Shown here in pieces: positions 41,100 through 52,620 of a stretch of DNA of 64,000 nt. Position 1 is the stretch's first letter. Each line of letters opens with the position of its first letter. The stretch covers positions 7,049,111 to 7,113,110 of the forward strand of contig NC_056552.1 of NCBI RefSeq assembly GCF_910596095.1, given 5' to 3'. The notes beneath the pieces were generated by a model. That model saw nothing but the letters and a program-made list of their open reading frames with translations, ran no database searches and was not told the DNA's origin. The translations under genes and the position numbers were made by a program. The DNA is from Thunnus maccoyii. Lineage: Eukaryota; Chordata; Actinopteri; Scombriformes; Scombridae.

Positions 41100-44000
41100 T
41101 TAAGCTGTGAGAACAGTCTTCGCGGCAGAGAAAAAGGCCACTCTCTTGTCAATTTTGTTCCGCAGCTTCGACGGCAGCCAGTTCAGCTGCTCCCCAAACA
41201 GCTCCGGGTTTCCTCCTATGAAATCCTCACACAGTCTAGAGGGGGAAAAAAAAAGAAAAGAAACATTCAGCTTGTTCAGATTCTCCAAAACGACCTCTAA
41301 AAAAAAGTTTCTCTGCTCTGATAAGGAGCAGACATTTTTACTTATCTCACTCTTGGTAAGAAAACAAATAAGCATATTTTCCAAAATGAGTAGCCATTTT
41401 TATAGCTGAATGTATTTACGGCTCCAGCTAACGATTACTTTCATCATCTATACAGATTGTGGTTGCTAAAACATCAGAAAACTGGGAAAAATTCTGATCA
41501 CAATATCTTGGAGCACAAGTTGACGTCTTCAAATATGTTGGGTTTTTTTTTTTGTTCCTCTCGATCAATACTCCTAAACTACAAAATATTCTATTTACTG
41601 TAATAGAAAATCCAAGAAAAGCAGCAAATTCTCACATTTTAAATCCTGGAACCTGCAAATGTTTGCTGTTTTTGCTTGTAAAATTGCAGATTGACTGATG
41701 AATCAATGCAGCTCTACATGTAACCTTGATCATCTTACTACTGCGAATGGGAGACCACATTCACACTAACCCAGTAGGACCAGTTCCTTTGAGGAGAATT
41801 ACAATCTACAAAGCTGAAACATCAACATTACCTGAGCTCAGAAAAGGTTATTGACTTAAAACCTCACCTGATATTTTCAGGAAGTGAACTTTCCGTCACT
41901 GAACAAAATACAATTTGAACATTTTCATCTCTTAACTAGTAAGTAACTTAAATTCTGACCATTTCACATAAACATGCCACAGCCTATGGCGTGTCAATAC
42001 ATAATAACAAAGTAAAGCTCATTAGCATAACAGCGTGCTAGTGTTGTCACACAAGTCCAATGAGGAACTGTGCAGCTCAGAGCGAGTGGAGAGTATAAAT
42101 AGCCACAAGTGTTTAAAGGGTCAATGTGGACTTTGTTAAAACTGCTTAATCATGTGAATGCACACAACATGCAAAACATGCTGCCGGCGTACTTAATGCA
42201 CTTTGTCAACAAGAAATCCATGTGATCAACCAGTAACACAACAGAAGGTGCACTGTTTCCACACTAAATACGTCACAAAACAGGAATTCAGAGCTGGTAG
42301 TTATTGATATTATTCAACGTACCTGAAGAGGGAGTACGGCTGGGTCTGAAACATGAACACATCACTGCAGTGACGTTGCGACGGAGCCCTTAGAACAGCC
42401 ACCTAATGACAAAGAGGATTGACAACAACAACAAGGTAAGAGGAGGACAGACAATAATCACATGAGGATGAATGAAACTCGGGTATAAACCTAAATTATC
42501 AGTTTCATCCTTTTAAAATTATGAAATGTTAAAAGTGTGTGTGAAAGTGTTTCTTAGCCACATTAGCAGAGTGGCAACGTTGGCCAAGAAGGTCAACAAC
42601 TACTGGATGCATCGCCACAAAACGATACAGATACTCGAGTTAAAGGATCGCTGACGTTATTACAATTCAACCTACATCTAGTGCCATCATCAGGTCAAAA
42701 TTTGTCCAGTGCTTTAGTTTATGATCAAATAGCTGCAGACTAATGACATTCCCATCAGCCTCAGTTGTACTTTGTGTTTATTGCCATATTTGTTGGCTTC
42801 TTGTGTGAAATCATTACCACATAAATGCACGTCATACTTTGAGTCCTTAAACCACTTAAGCTTTCTTTATGCAACTGTTTTACTGAATCACTGGGTTATA
42901 ATTAGTTCACTTGACAAAACACGTAGCTTAATATAGTATTACAAAAAGGAATGAGGGGATTATCCTGCACAACATTTTACTCACTGAGACTTTGCAGTGA
43001 AGCTAAAAGTAAATCTTTCAAATAGCAACTTTATTTTAAATATCAAGCAACAGGCTAGTAGAGATCAAATTCTAATTCCTGTCTTACAAAATGACTTTAA
43101 AAATGATCTAAACAAGCTTTCTCATCACATACCGAGTCCATGAGGATGCAGAAGTTGCTGCTTCCCCCGAATACAACAACGTCATTGTCACTTCCCAGGC
43201 AGGCGGTGTGACACACCCTGTGGACGTGAACATTTGGATGAATAAAGAGGCAGATTTACAAAACACTACAAGCAAGGAGCTCTTTCAGGTTTGTCATAGA
43301 GAAACTGATACAGCTGAAATTGTAGCTTTGAGGTAACAAGAAAAAAAAAAGCAACTTTTAAAAAGGCAAGTAGCTTTATATCCTATATCATCTATTATAC
43401 TTCATATGACAAATTAACTACCTGGGCTTGTCCTTGTGTGGGTGCATCATCTTGGTCCACTGTTTTTTGAGTGTGTTAAACTGCCAGGCGTCATCTAGAA
43501 GGAAGAGATTTAAGAAGATTTTAGAAGAGACTTCGTTTTTAGACATGCATTTAAAAAGATATCCTTCAATCTTGTACACTCTTCATCAATGCTGAAGGAT
43601 ATTGACGATTGTAACATCATACAGATAAAATGTTTTTCCTTCTAGTTTCAGTCTTACTCATGCAGCGGGAGACGTGCAGCGTGGAGACTTTGTGCATGCA
43701 GACTTAATGCAGAAACAAGAGATCCACACTTACTCTGTCAGCAAGACTTACTGAGAGTGTTTCCATCTGTGCCCAGACCTCCGTATATGAAGAGTGTGTG
43801 ATCGGATATGGGCGTCATGGTGTGCATAGAGCGCCCCAGAGGTGTACAGGATGGGGAGGTGTCACTTGAGGAGAGAAATATACACAGAGAGCAAACTGCA
43901 GTCAGTAAATCACTGCAGAGAAATGAAACACAGCTACTTAATGTGGTGTGAGAGTGAAGAAAGTTTTACAATTTAGTCCAGGTCCAGGTTTCCAGGTCTA

Positions 44001-47000
44001 AGCAGAACATATCCAACTCAGCAGTCTCCTGAAAAACAATCATTTTTAAGTAAAGACAGACCTCTGATAAGCAAATAATCTCAAAGTGTTACCGTTAAAG
44101 TGCTATGAATATGCACAGTAAAAAGACTGCTACCCTTTAATAAAAAGCTAAGACACACTTCATGGCCAAAAGTATTGAAGTATTCTGCTGGGAAAGCTTT
44201 CCACAATATCTTGGCTGCAGGGATTTGCTCCCATTTAGCAAACAGGCGTATTAGTGAGGTCAGCCACTGATGTGATAAGGCCTGGCTCACAGTTGGCGTT
44301 CTAGTTCATCCCTGGAGGTGTTGGATGTGATTGTGCAGGAAAGTCACGTTCTCCCTCACTAAGTTCAAAGAAAACCTTTCCTTTATAAACCTGGCTTTGT
44401 GCACGAGGGCATTGTCATGTCACAACAGGAACAGAATGTTGAAACAGGAAAAGGCCTTCCCCAAACTGTTGCCACAAATATGGAAACACACTATTGTCTA
44501 AAATGCGACTGTATGCAACATTGAGATTTCCCTTAATTGAAACTAAGCGGCTTGAAACATGACAAACAGCTCCAGGACCCGGGTGTCCACATACTTCTGG
44601 ACTTATAGTGTATGCAGAGTTAGCTCAGCACAGTCTAGCCAACTCACCCCGCCACCAGAGATGTAACCTTTGTTCCCCAGAAGGGCGCTGGCATGGCAGC
44701 CTCTGGGAGCAGGAGCAGGGCCCTGGTCAAAAAAAAAAACAAAAACACACTATTCATGCTGTAAACATCATAGATGTATCCTAAAACCCATGTAGCCATG
44801 ATATAAAGAGTCTGAGATTTTTTTTTTGTAATGAAATTTTTAGCCAAGCTAGCAGTTGGCACAGATGGCAATGTCAATCTGTCTGTCGATCCACTACTTT
44901 AACTGACAATCATGATCCCCAGAGGATGAATCCTACTCACTTTGGTGATCACCCGACTTTTCTACTAGCACCACCATCTGATCAAAAATTGTGTTTTTGC
45001 AATACTTAAAACCAAATACCTGCAAAACTAATGACTTCCATTAGCCTCAGCTGTACTTAGTTTAGTGCCAATTACAGGTGAATGCAGTTAACATTACCTG
45101 TTTAATATCAGCATGTTAGCATTGCCATGGTGACATTAGCATTTAGCTTAAATCACTGCTACAAGTACAGCCTCAGAGTTGCTAGCGTGGCTGCAGACTC
45201 TAAGTGTTGTTATTGTCTGAAAGTAAAATGTAAAACTGAATACAAGAGCAGAGAAGAATACTCGACCCTCATCATGTTGCTCTACTCACCTGAGTCTCTG
45301 GCGTGCTCCATGTAGCAGTATGTATGTCAAAAACATGGACTTCGTTGTTCCAGCCCCAGAACCTAAATAACATGTCTCCAATTGTTGTCTGAATGGAAAG
45401 ATTGGAATACTTATATACAATTACCAAAGAAGTATGTTTGCTATAGTTTACAGACTACAAACAATGAACCACCTTGTTTTATTGACAGTATACAATTATT
45501 GGTTGATTTTGCTCAAGGATACTCATAAGAGTTATTCTGTTTCTCAGAATACACATTAGATGTGCTGTATTACTATCATTATTTACCCAGGACATCTCTT
45601 CAACGACGAAGCTTGATGAGCCTGTGTTTCGTACCTCCCCTACGGTCTTACATCCATATCCACCAAAGTAGATTAATCTGCGGCAAAGAAACAAGAACAA
45701 AATATTCTCACCATCTATTCACAAATTAAACTATACACAACTATTAAGAAAATTATTGAAAATTATTGGTTATTTTTTTCCTCCTGATCTATGGCTGCAA
45801 CTAATGATTATTTTCATTATCAATTGATCTGTTGATTACTTTCTTGATTAGTTGTTTGGTCTAAAGTGTCAGAAAATAGTGGAAAAATGTCAATCACTAT
45901 TTCCAAAAGCTCAAGATGTAACCTAAAATGTCAAGTTTTGTCCATAGCCCAAAGATATTCAGTTTAATATCATAGAAGACAGACAAAACCAGAAACTATT
46001 CACATTTAAGAAGTTGGAACTTGAGAGTTTTAGCACCTTTTTCCTTTAAATAACGACTCAAAACAATTATCAGAATAGTTCCAGGGTATTTTTCTGTTCT
46101 CTAATCTCTCTAAAATATCTATTTTCTGAAATTCCATAACACTTTTTGAAGCTACCATTCATCCTGCAGAGCTGTGAATGTGTAATTAGGATGCAAAATG
46201 AACAAGTCCTCAGAATGACAAGCCTCCCATGTTGAGGGTGTGTACAGCTGTCTGAAGGTTCAGCTGGAGCTCATTTTCAGCTGTTTACAAGCACTAGTTC
46301 AGCTCTTCTTCGTAGGCAGTTTGTGTGTCAGGGTGTGATTTTCCACAGAATGGACCGACCTGTCTCTGTGGACCCAGCAGGAGTGTTTATCTCGTGGTGA
46401 CGGCGTAGTTCCTTTTGTGTCGGTCACTTTCTTCCACGAGCAGTGCTGCTGTGTGAGGTCAAGGCTGAACATCTGCAGAGAGCAAAGATAAATTCATCAG
46501 ATTATGCAAAAAAGCATCATCTTTATCATCAAATAAGCATTAATAAAATGGCCTTTAATGTTGTTGAGGCCTGCATTGAAGGTGGCAGAGGTCAATATTT
46601 CCAAGATTTGCTTTATAAAACCATATTGAGAGCTCCAGCAGAAAAATAGTTATAGGTTTGATCCTGTCAATTATTCATCTCTGCATTTTGCATTATCAGA
46701 CAAAACACTCAAGACGGATGATATTCTGACACACCCTGAGCGTGGAATAATTTATGAGGCAAACATCATTTTGAAACACTGCCTTTATCAAAGAGATTGA
46801 AACACCACTTTCAAAAACAGGTTTACTAGAAAGTTCAAGTTCGTTCCTTTGTGCCTCCCAGCTTAATTGTGCAATATGTAAAAACAATTTTTTCACATGA
46901 CTCTGCTATATTGGCTAAGTCTCTCTCATGAAAGATAACGTACGTCAACAGACTACCTGGTTAAAAAGAAAAGAAATATTTACACATGTAAAATTAACAA

Positions 47001-50000
47001 AAGAGAAAACTGTAATACTTAATTCAGTCCAAATTCATGAATGTTACTTTTTTTTTTTTTTTTTTTTAAATAAATTGTCATTGGCCTTGAATAACTGTTT
47101 TTTTTTTTGTGCACACACCCCTTTCTGCCAGAGACAAGGGCGGACTGCAGCGAATCATCTGCTCTGCTGAGAGGGTGATCGGCTGCAACCTGCCATCCCT
47201 CCAGGACCTGCACGCCTCCAAGACACTGGAGGCCAGCAGGAAAGATTATGGCCGACCCCTGCCCCACCCTGGACATTAACTTTTTGAAACGCTCCCCTTC
47301 AGCAAGAGGCTGAGGTTTGTCAACAACAAAACCTCACAACTCAAGAACAGCTTCTTCTCATCTGCAGCTGGCCTCATCGACAATGACACAGACTATCCCC
47401 CCCAATGGACACTATACGTTATATTAACGTGTCATCGTCTGCACACCTGTGAAACCATCACAATGAATAACGGCACATTACATTAACGCAGTTATTTGTA
47501 ATTTTACATTGTACTGTTTGTACCATGTTGTATTGGGAACTTTTGCATATTCATGGTCAATATCTTGTACAATTCCACAGCTCTTTTCACTTATATAGAA
47601 TATATTTTTACCATATTTCACATTTTAAATTGTTTTTTTATTTAATTAGTTATATCACATCTTTCATGGTAGTGGTATGTTTTTCTGTATAGGTACTTGT
47701 GTTTTCTCTCATCTTCTAATTTTTGACTGTTATGCACCACAATACCAAGAGGTAGACTCTTTGTATGTGTAAAACTGTTTTTTGATTCTAGTGTTACTTG
47801 TGGATCTGTCTCCGTCTTGCCAAAATCAAGTTACAACAAGCTCAATTATGGCTAACATAAAAACTAAAGGTTGTGTGGAGTAGGAAAGGAATAGTTTAAA
47901 GACTGTGATGTTGTATAGATTGTAAACTTGCTCTTTATATTTGGGAAGAATTATATTCACACCAGCAAACTCTCAAACCAAAAAACAAACTTTTTCATTA
48001 ATTATAAAAATAGATAGCGATTAATTTTCTGTAGATCTATTAATCAACTAATAGTTGCAGCTCTAGATGAATGAACAATTTATGGCAATCCATCCAATTG
48101 TTAGAGATATTTCAGTAATTGTTCAAGTTGTGACTCTTATTCATGTAGCCAGAAATGACATTATCTCTGTTTTGCACAAGAAACTTTTTCATTTTGGTTC
48201 ACCTCATACAAATAGATGTGTCTTTGCTTTGATTAGGAACTTGGGATCACAGCTTCAGTTAAAAAAATCTTTCTATCTCAGAAAAAGCAACAAGTGTTGG
48301 TTTTTCAAAGACTGCAGATATTTATCTTTCAGAAAAAAAACTGACACTCAGCTCCGTCACTCCGATGTAAATGATAACACATGGAGATAAGCTGGAGCCG
48401 TCTGCTTTTACCAAACAAAAGCTAGCACGGTGGTTTATCGACAGTAACTCACTTGGTTTGTCCAACCGAGGGGGCCGCATCCTGCGAAGATGAAGAGCGT
48501 GCCGTTAACATGAGAGCCACAGAAACCTGATAAGTCTGGGGGGATGTCTCCTGTGATCTCCTGCCGCTCCCTGACACGCAGAAAAAGGAAAAGAGAAGAC
48601 ATAGCAAGTTGAACACTTGCAAACGTTAAACACAAATGTAAATGTTAATTCAGAGATAGTGGGAGGTTGACTTATCTCAAAACACCCAACTGAAGTGAAA
48701 GAGAAACTACAAAAGAAGTTGTTTTTCATGTTTTTTTTTTTCTTTCCTCCCTTTAACTGTAGTCGTACTTCTTTATCAAGTTCTTGTTGTCACTGTCTTT
48801 TTTTTTTTTTAAAAGAGCTAACTTTATCAAAAACATACATGCTCTAGGCCTAAGTGGCTTAAATGTCAAGGTGACACACAGTGTTCATCTCAGCTGATAA
48901 AACAGCCTTATCTTACCACGTCCCGCTGTCTAAATCACAGAGCCATATCTCATCACTGGGCAACATGACATCCATTCCAGCAGCTACCTGTCAAAGAAAG
49001 AGGAAACAAAAGAGGAGATAAAGTCATGTATGAAAACAAAGTGTACTTCTGCTTTATCTTCTACATGAAACCCAGAATGCCACCAGCTTTTGGCTGCACA
49101 CTGGCACTATTTCAGGTTAAACACTGCTACAGTGACCACAAAACATAAAAAAGGAAACAGGGGCAGACTTTACTATTAGGCAACGTAGGCAACTGCCTGG
49201 GGCCCCCCAACAGTTATAGATTTATTATGGTGTTTAGATATGAAATATAGTGAATTATGTTACTATTCTAACTCATTATACACCAAAATAACTTTAAAAA
49301 GGTCTCCAAAGCACTTAAAAAAAAATATATATATGCAACTGTACATTTCTACTTCAGAGGAAAACGTTGTACATTTATCTGATAGATAAATGTTACGGGT
49401 TATGTTGCAGATTGAGGTTTTACTCACAAAATATAACAAATAAAATATGATGCATTATTATTGATTAAACTATCCAGCATTATATAAGAATTAGAGGCTC
49501 CACCTTGAACAGACAAGTACATTGTGCTGATAATACATCTCTGTCACTCTTAAGTAAAAATTTGAATGCAGGACTTTTACAGTATTTTTTACTGAGCAGT
49601 AATAATAGTTTTACTTAAGAAAAAGGTTTGAGTACTTCTTCTACCACTGCCAATACCAACATTTACAGTTAGATAAAGGGTGAAAATAGAGCAAGACAGA
49701 GTTTGCCTGGGGCCCCCAAATCACTAAATCCGCCCCTGAAAAGGAAGAAAAAAATAAAATAAAATAAATAAATAAAAATCTCTGATTCCATCGAATTTTT
49801 TCTGCATTTTCTGGACATTTGATGGACCAAACAAGCAATCGATTAAGAAGAAAGAAAGAGAAAATGACTGACAGTTTAATCGATCGTGAAAATAATCATT
49901 AGTTGCATCCCTATTATAATGCTCTTGAGAATAGTTTGGAATTTTCTGATCTAGTGGAAACTTTAGATGGATTTTGTAACCATAGCAACAATCAGGATGC

Positions 50001-50755
50001 AGTCTGCTTTCTTGTTGAAACATTTTCTGCAGTTTAAGTTTCCTTGGAGGATCCTTGAACTTGAGAAGTCCATGTTTTTTTTCCCCCAGAGAAACAGACA
50101 AAGTAGGCCTGCAACTAACGATTACTTTCATTAACGATTAATCGATTAGTTGCTTGGTCCATAAAATGTCAGAAAATTATGAAAAAACGTACCCATCACC
50201 ATTTCCCAGAGCCCAAGATGACGTCCTCAAATGTCTTGTTTTGTCCAACCCAACCCAACCCAAATATACTCAGTTTACTATCATAGAGGACTAAAGAGCC
50301 CAGAAAACATTCACATTTAAGAAGATGGAATCAAAATTTTGTCATTTTTTTCTTTTCAGGGTTGGGTTTAGTGATTTGGGGGCCACAGGCAAACTCCATT
50401 TTGCTTATTTTCACCTTTTCTCTGACTGGGAATGTTGGTGTTGGCAGTGCTAGACAGTACTATCACAGAGGATGAAAGAAACCAGAAAATATTCACGTTT
50501 GAGAAACTGGAATCAGAGAATTTGGACATTTTATTTAATAATTGGCAGCTAATCGCTTAATTGACTTATCGTTGCAGACTTGTTTACCTCGTGACGTGGC
50601 GCCTCGCAGATATACCTGCACAGGTAAACTTACACACCGTCGTTTCTTACCTGGTAACCTCCCCAGACATACATCGTGTTGTTGTCTATGAACGCCGTGT
50701 GGCTGCTCCTCTCCAGCCGGCTCACCGTCTCTCCGTCTCTGTCAGCAGCATCCAT
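41100..50755 (-). CDS. klhdc1-like: KLHDC1/KLHDC2-family kelch protein, probable E3 substrate receptor
   Basis: Coding exons, 5' to 3' on -: 50755-50651, 48987-48917, 48570-48453, 46472-46360, 45677-45587, 45388-45290, 44722-44648, 44028-43970, 43864-43752, 43494-43422, 43217-43133, 42402-42323 and 41235-41100 (TAA). All phases agree; 405 aa against 406 for human KLHDC1 and KLHDC2. Kelch blades show VWGGY, IFAGCG, LIYFGGYG, YISGGG, IYGGLG and VVFGGS. The C-terminus reads QTQPYSLFRLCEDFIGG, closest to human KLHDC1. SLFRLCEDFI fits the elongin BC-box (SLxxxCxxxI), and WLPSKL downstream resembles a cullin-box. Family role: KLHDC2 (CUL2) and KLHDC1 (CUL5) ligases read C-terminal glycine degrons. 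Odd: the arginine pair after the fourth kelch GG is missing, and blade 2 has AGCG for the double glycine. It could be a diverged klhdc1 orthologue or a separate fish paralogue. Family certain, orthology not. Confidence 0.9.
41415..41715. repeat. Dispersed repeat family B copy in klhdc1-like intron
   Basis: GGCTCCAGCTAACGATTAC at the left, GACGTCTTCAAATATGTTGG inside, ATTGACTGATGAATCAATGC at the right. Confidence 0.7.
44161..44611. mobile_element. Tc1-like remnant in klhdc1-like intron 7
   Basis: Starts CATGGCCAAAAGTATTG and ends GGTGTCCACATACTTCTGG. The body includes GGAAAGCTTTCCACAATATC and CTTCCCCAAACTGTTGCCAC. Internally deleted, no ORF. Confidence 0.8.
45795..46090. repeat. Dispersed repeat family B copy in klhdc1-like intron
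   Basis: GGCTGCAACTAATGATTATT at the start and GTCCATAGCCCAAAGATATT within, in the same order as the 24.5-kb copy. Confidence 0.75.
47105..47460 (+). mobile_element. LINE 3' fragment (L2/CR1/Rex-like reverse transcriptase tail)
   Basis: Read on +, the frame gives GLQRIICSAERVIGCNLPSL then QDLHAS, and later NSFFSSAAGLIDND. These are recalled C-terminal motifs of non-LTR retrotransposon ORF2 in fish. Interrupted by stops and truncated; sits antisense in klhdc1-like intron 3. Confidence 0.75.
49158..49738. mobile_element. hAT-type non-autonomous element
   Basis: Left end CAGGGGCAGACTTTACTATT, right end reversed CAGGGGCGGATTTAGTGATT, each followed by GGGGCCCC-like blocks (GCCTGGGGCCCCC). Flanks are A/G-rich (AAAAGGAA on both sides within a base), so a duplication is possible but ambiguous. 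Lies in klhdc1-like intron 1. Confidence 0.75.
50108..50580. repeat. Dispersed repeat family B copy with nested hAT fragment
   Basis: GCCTGCAACTAACGATTAC at the start. At about 50358-50455 it is interrupted by CAGGGTTGGGTTTAGTGATT, then GGGGGCCACAGGC, which matches the reversed right end of the 49.2-kb hAT element. The family sequence then resumes. Confidence 0.65.
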
Positions 50756-50810
50756 CCCAAACTCTCCGTGTGCCCAGCAGCAACTTCCCCGCTCACATAA
50801 AAACAACTAA

Positions 50811-51583
50811 AATGTTTACCAGACGGGATTGCTCACAGGAATGCTGTGGCTCAGGGAACAGAGACCTGCTGATCTGCTTCTCCGGCTGCAGAGAGAAAAG
50901 CCGACTGGATTGGAGAATTTGCGAAACGTGTTTTTCAGGCTTGCTGTCCTTACTTACTCCTCCCATTAGCATGATCCCTGTTGTTATGCAAGTTTATTCT
51001 ACCAGCAAACCAATGGAAGCGGAAAATCCACTTCATCTCATTTAAATACCTCTAGAATGACACACATATTTATTTTTTATTCAAGTAAATGTGCGCATAT
51101 TCATCAGCTGAACCAGTATGGTGACAGGACACGTTTATTTGTTGTTTATTGGTTGTTTGCTTTATAATGAAAGTTCATAGTTCACCAATATTTCACAACT
51201 TTTAGTTCACACATTATTTTTGCTGTTTACGTCTAATAAAGTGAAATGTAATCAGACCTATATGCTCAAAATTAACAAAGAAACGTGCATTTCTGGCTCA
51301 TTAAACACAGCTGACACTGATTGCATCATTTCATCCAGGTGAGTCAGCTGCAGGGCCTTTGTGTTGTGCATTCAATGGAAGGGAGACATCATTAAGTGAT
51401 TAGTTGCACCTGTGCTTCAGACATTTTCCAGCAGCCTTCAAAGATTATACAGAATTAAATTTACATCCTGTTAGATCTGATCCTGAGTTAATAAAATGTT
51501 ATCAGATCAATCTACTCAAGCTTGTATCTTGGTCTGGGGTCTTTTAGCTCAAGACCACTGAAATCACTTTTATTCATGTACAA
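50811..51583. other. Upstream region of klhdc1-like
   Basis: Expected promoter and intergenic sequence 5' of the kelch gene on -. No TATA box or other site can be called with confidence. Confidence 0.4.
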
Positions 51584-51851
51584 CAGTGATTCTCAAACTT
51601 TTTCCACATCAAAGACCCCTAAACTGACACAAATTAGACCAGGGACCCCCATCTGATAAGATTTTTGCTTTTAGATGTTTTATTACAGAAAGTGTATGAA
51701 ACCATTGACCAAAATAGTCACAAATTCTGTCATTGTGTTATTTATGGAGGGAATTATAATGAAACTAAATTATTCCCCTTTTTGCTTGGGGCCCCCTGGA
51801 GCCCCTTCAAGGACCCCTGGGGGTCGCAGGGCCCCACTTTGAGAATCACTG
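51584..51851. mobile_element. Small hAT-type non-autonomous element
   Basis: Inverted termini CAGTGATTCTCAAA at both ends. Flanking 8-mers ATGTACAA and ATCTACAA match at 7 of 8 positions. GACCCC/GGGGTC blocks lie inside. 268 bp. Confidence 0.85.
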
Positions 51852-51974
51852 ATCTACAATGTAGAGCATCAAAAGTCTTCAATTATTAATCCAATTACAT
51901 ACAGTACACTCTTGGTTTGGAAGGATGTCAGGAAATATCTAAACATTTCTTTGTGATGTAATTTTCCTTTTCAG

Positions 51975-52620
51975 ATCAGGAATATCTGAACGCCTCCAGA
52001 AAATGTTCTCCAGCACCTCAAACCTTTGTTACAAAAGTAAGTCTCTCAGAGGAACTTTAATTCACCTGTTTTGGTCTTGTGACCTTATTCAAAAATATTG
52101 GACAGACATACATTCTGTTATTGATGATGTTACTGGAGAATAGTTTTTAATGGCTCCAGGTTTGGTGGTCCTCTCTCTCTAAGAGGCGAGATTTGCACAT
52201 GTATTTGTTTATTTATAAGGCCCTTATTGGAAAGCTGCCTTCTTACATTAATTCCATGCTAGTTTGGTCCACTGGACCACATTACACAAGGACTAATGAC
52301 TGGCTCACGCTCTATGTCCCTTGTGTTCATACAGAGCTTTGAAGAACTGCTTTTGGCTTCTTTGCATCATCAACCTGGAACGCACTACAAAGCACTTTAA
52401 AATGAATTCATTGGTAACTCTTGGTCATTTTAAATCCACAGTCTCAAACCTTTTAACTTCTGTTTGTACCTGTTTTTAATGGATTTTGTTGTTTGTCTAT
52501 TTATTAATTGTATTTATATGTTTGTTTTATTGACTGTCTTCTTTCTTGCTCGACGTCATTGTAAATGAAGGCTTTGCCCTCAATGATTTTCAAGTTTAAA
52601 TAAAGACAGATAAATTTGTT
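51975..52620 (+). mobile_element. Degraded LINE tails (L1-like then L2-like)
   Basis: 51975-52140 reads SLRGTLIHLFWSCDLIQKYW, as in the C-terminus of L1-type ORF2. From about 52180 the frames read FIYKALIGKLPSYINSML and later TNDWLTLYVPCVHTE, like L2-type tails. It ends near AATAAA at about 52600. Frameshifts and stops throughout. Confidence 0.6.
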
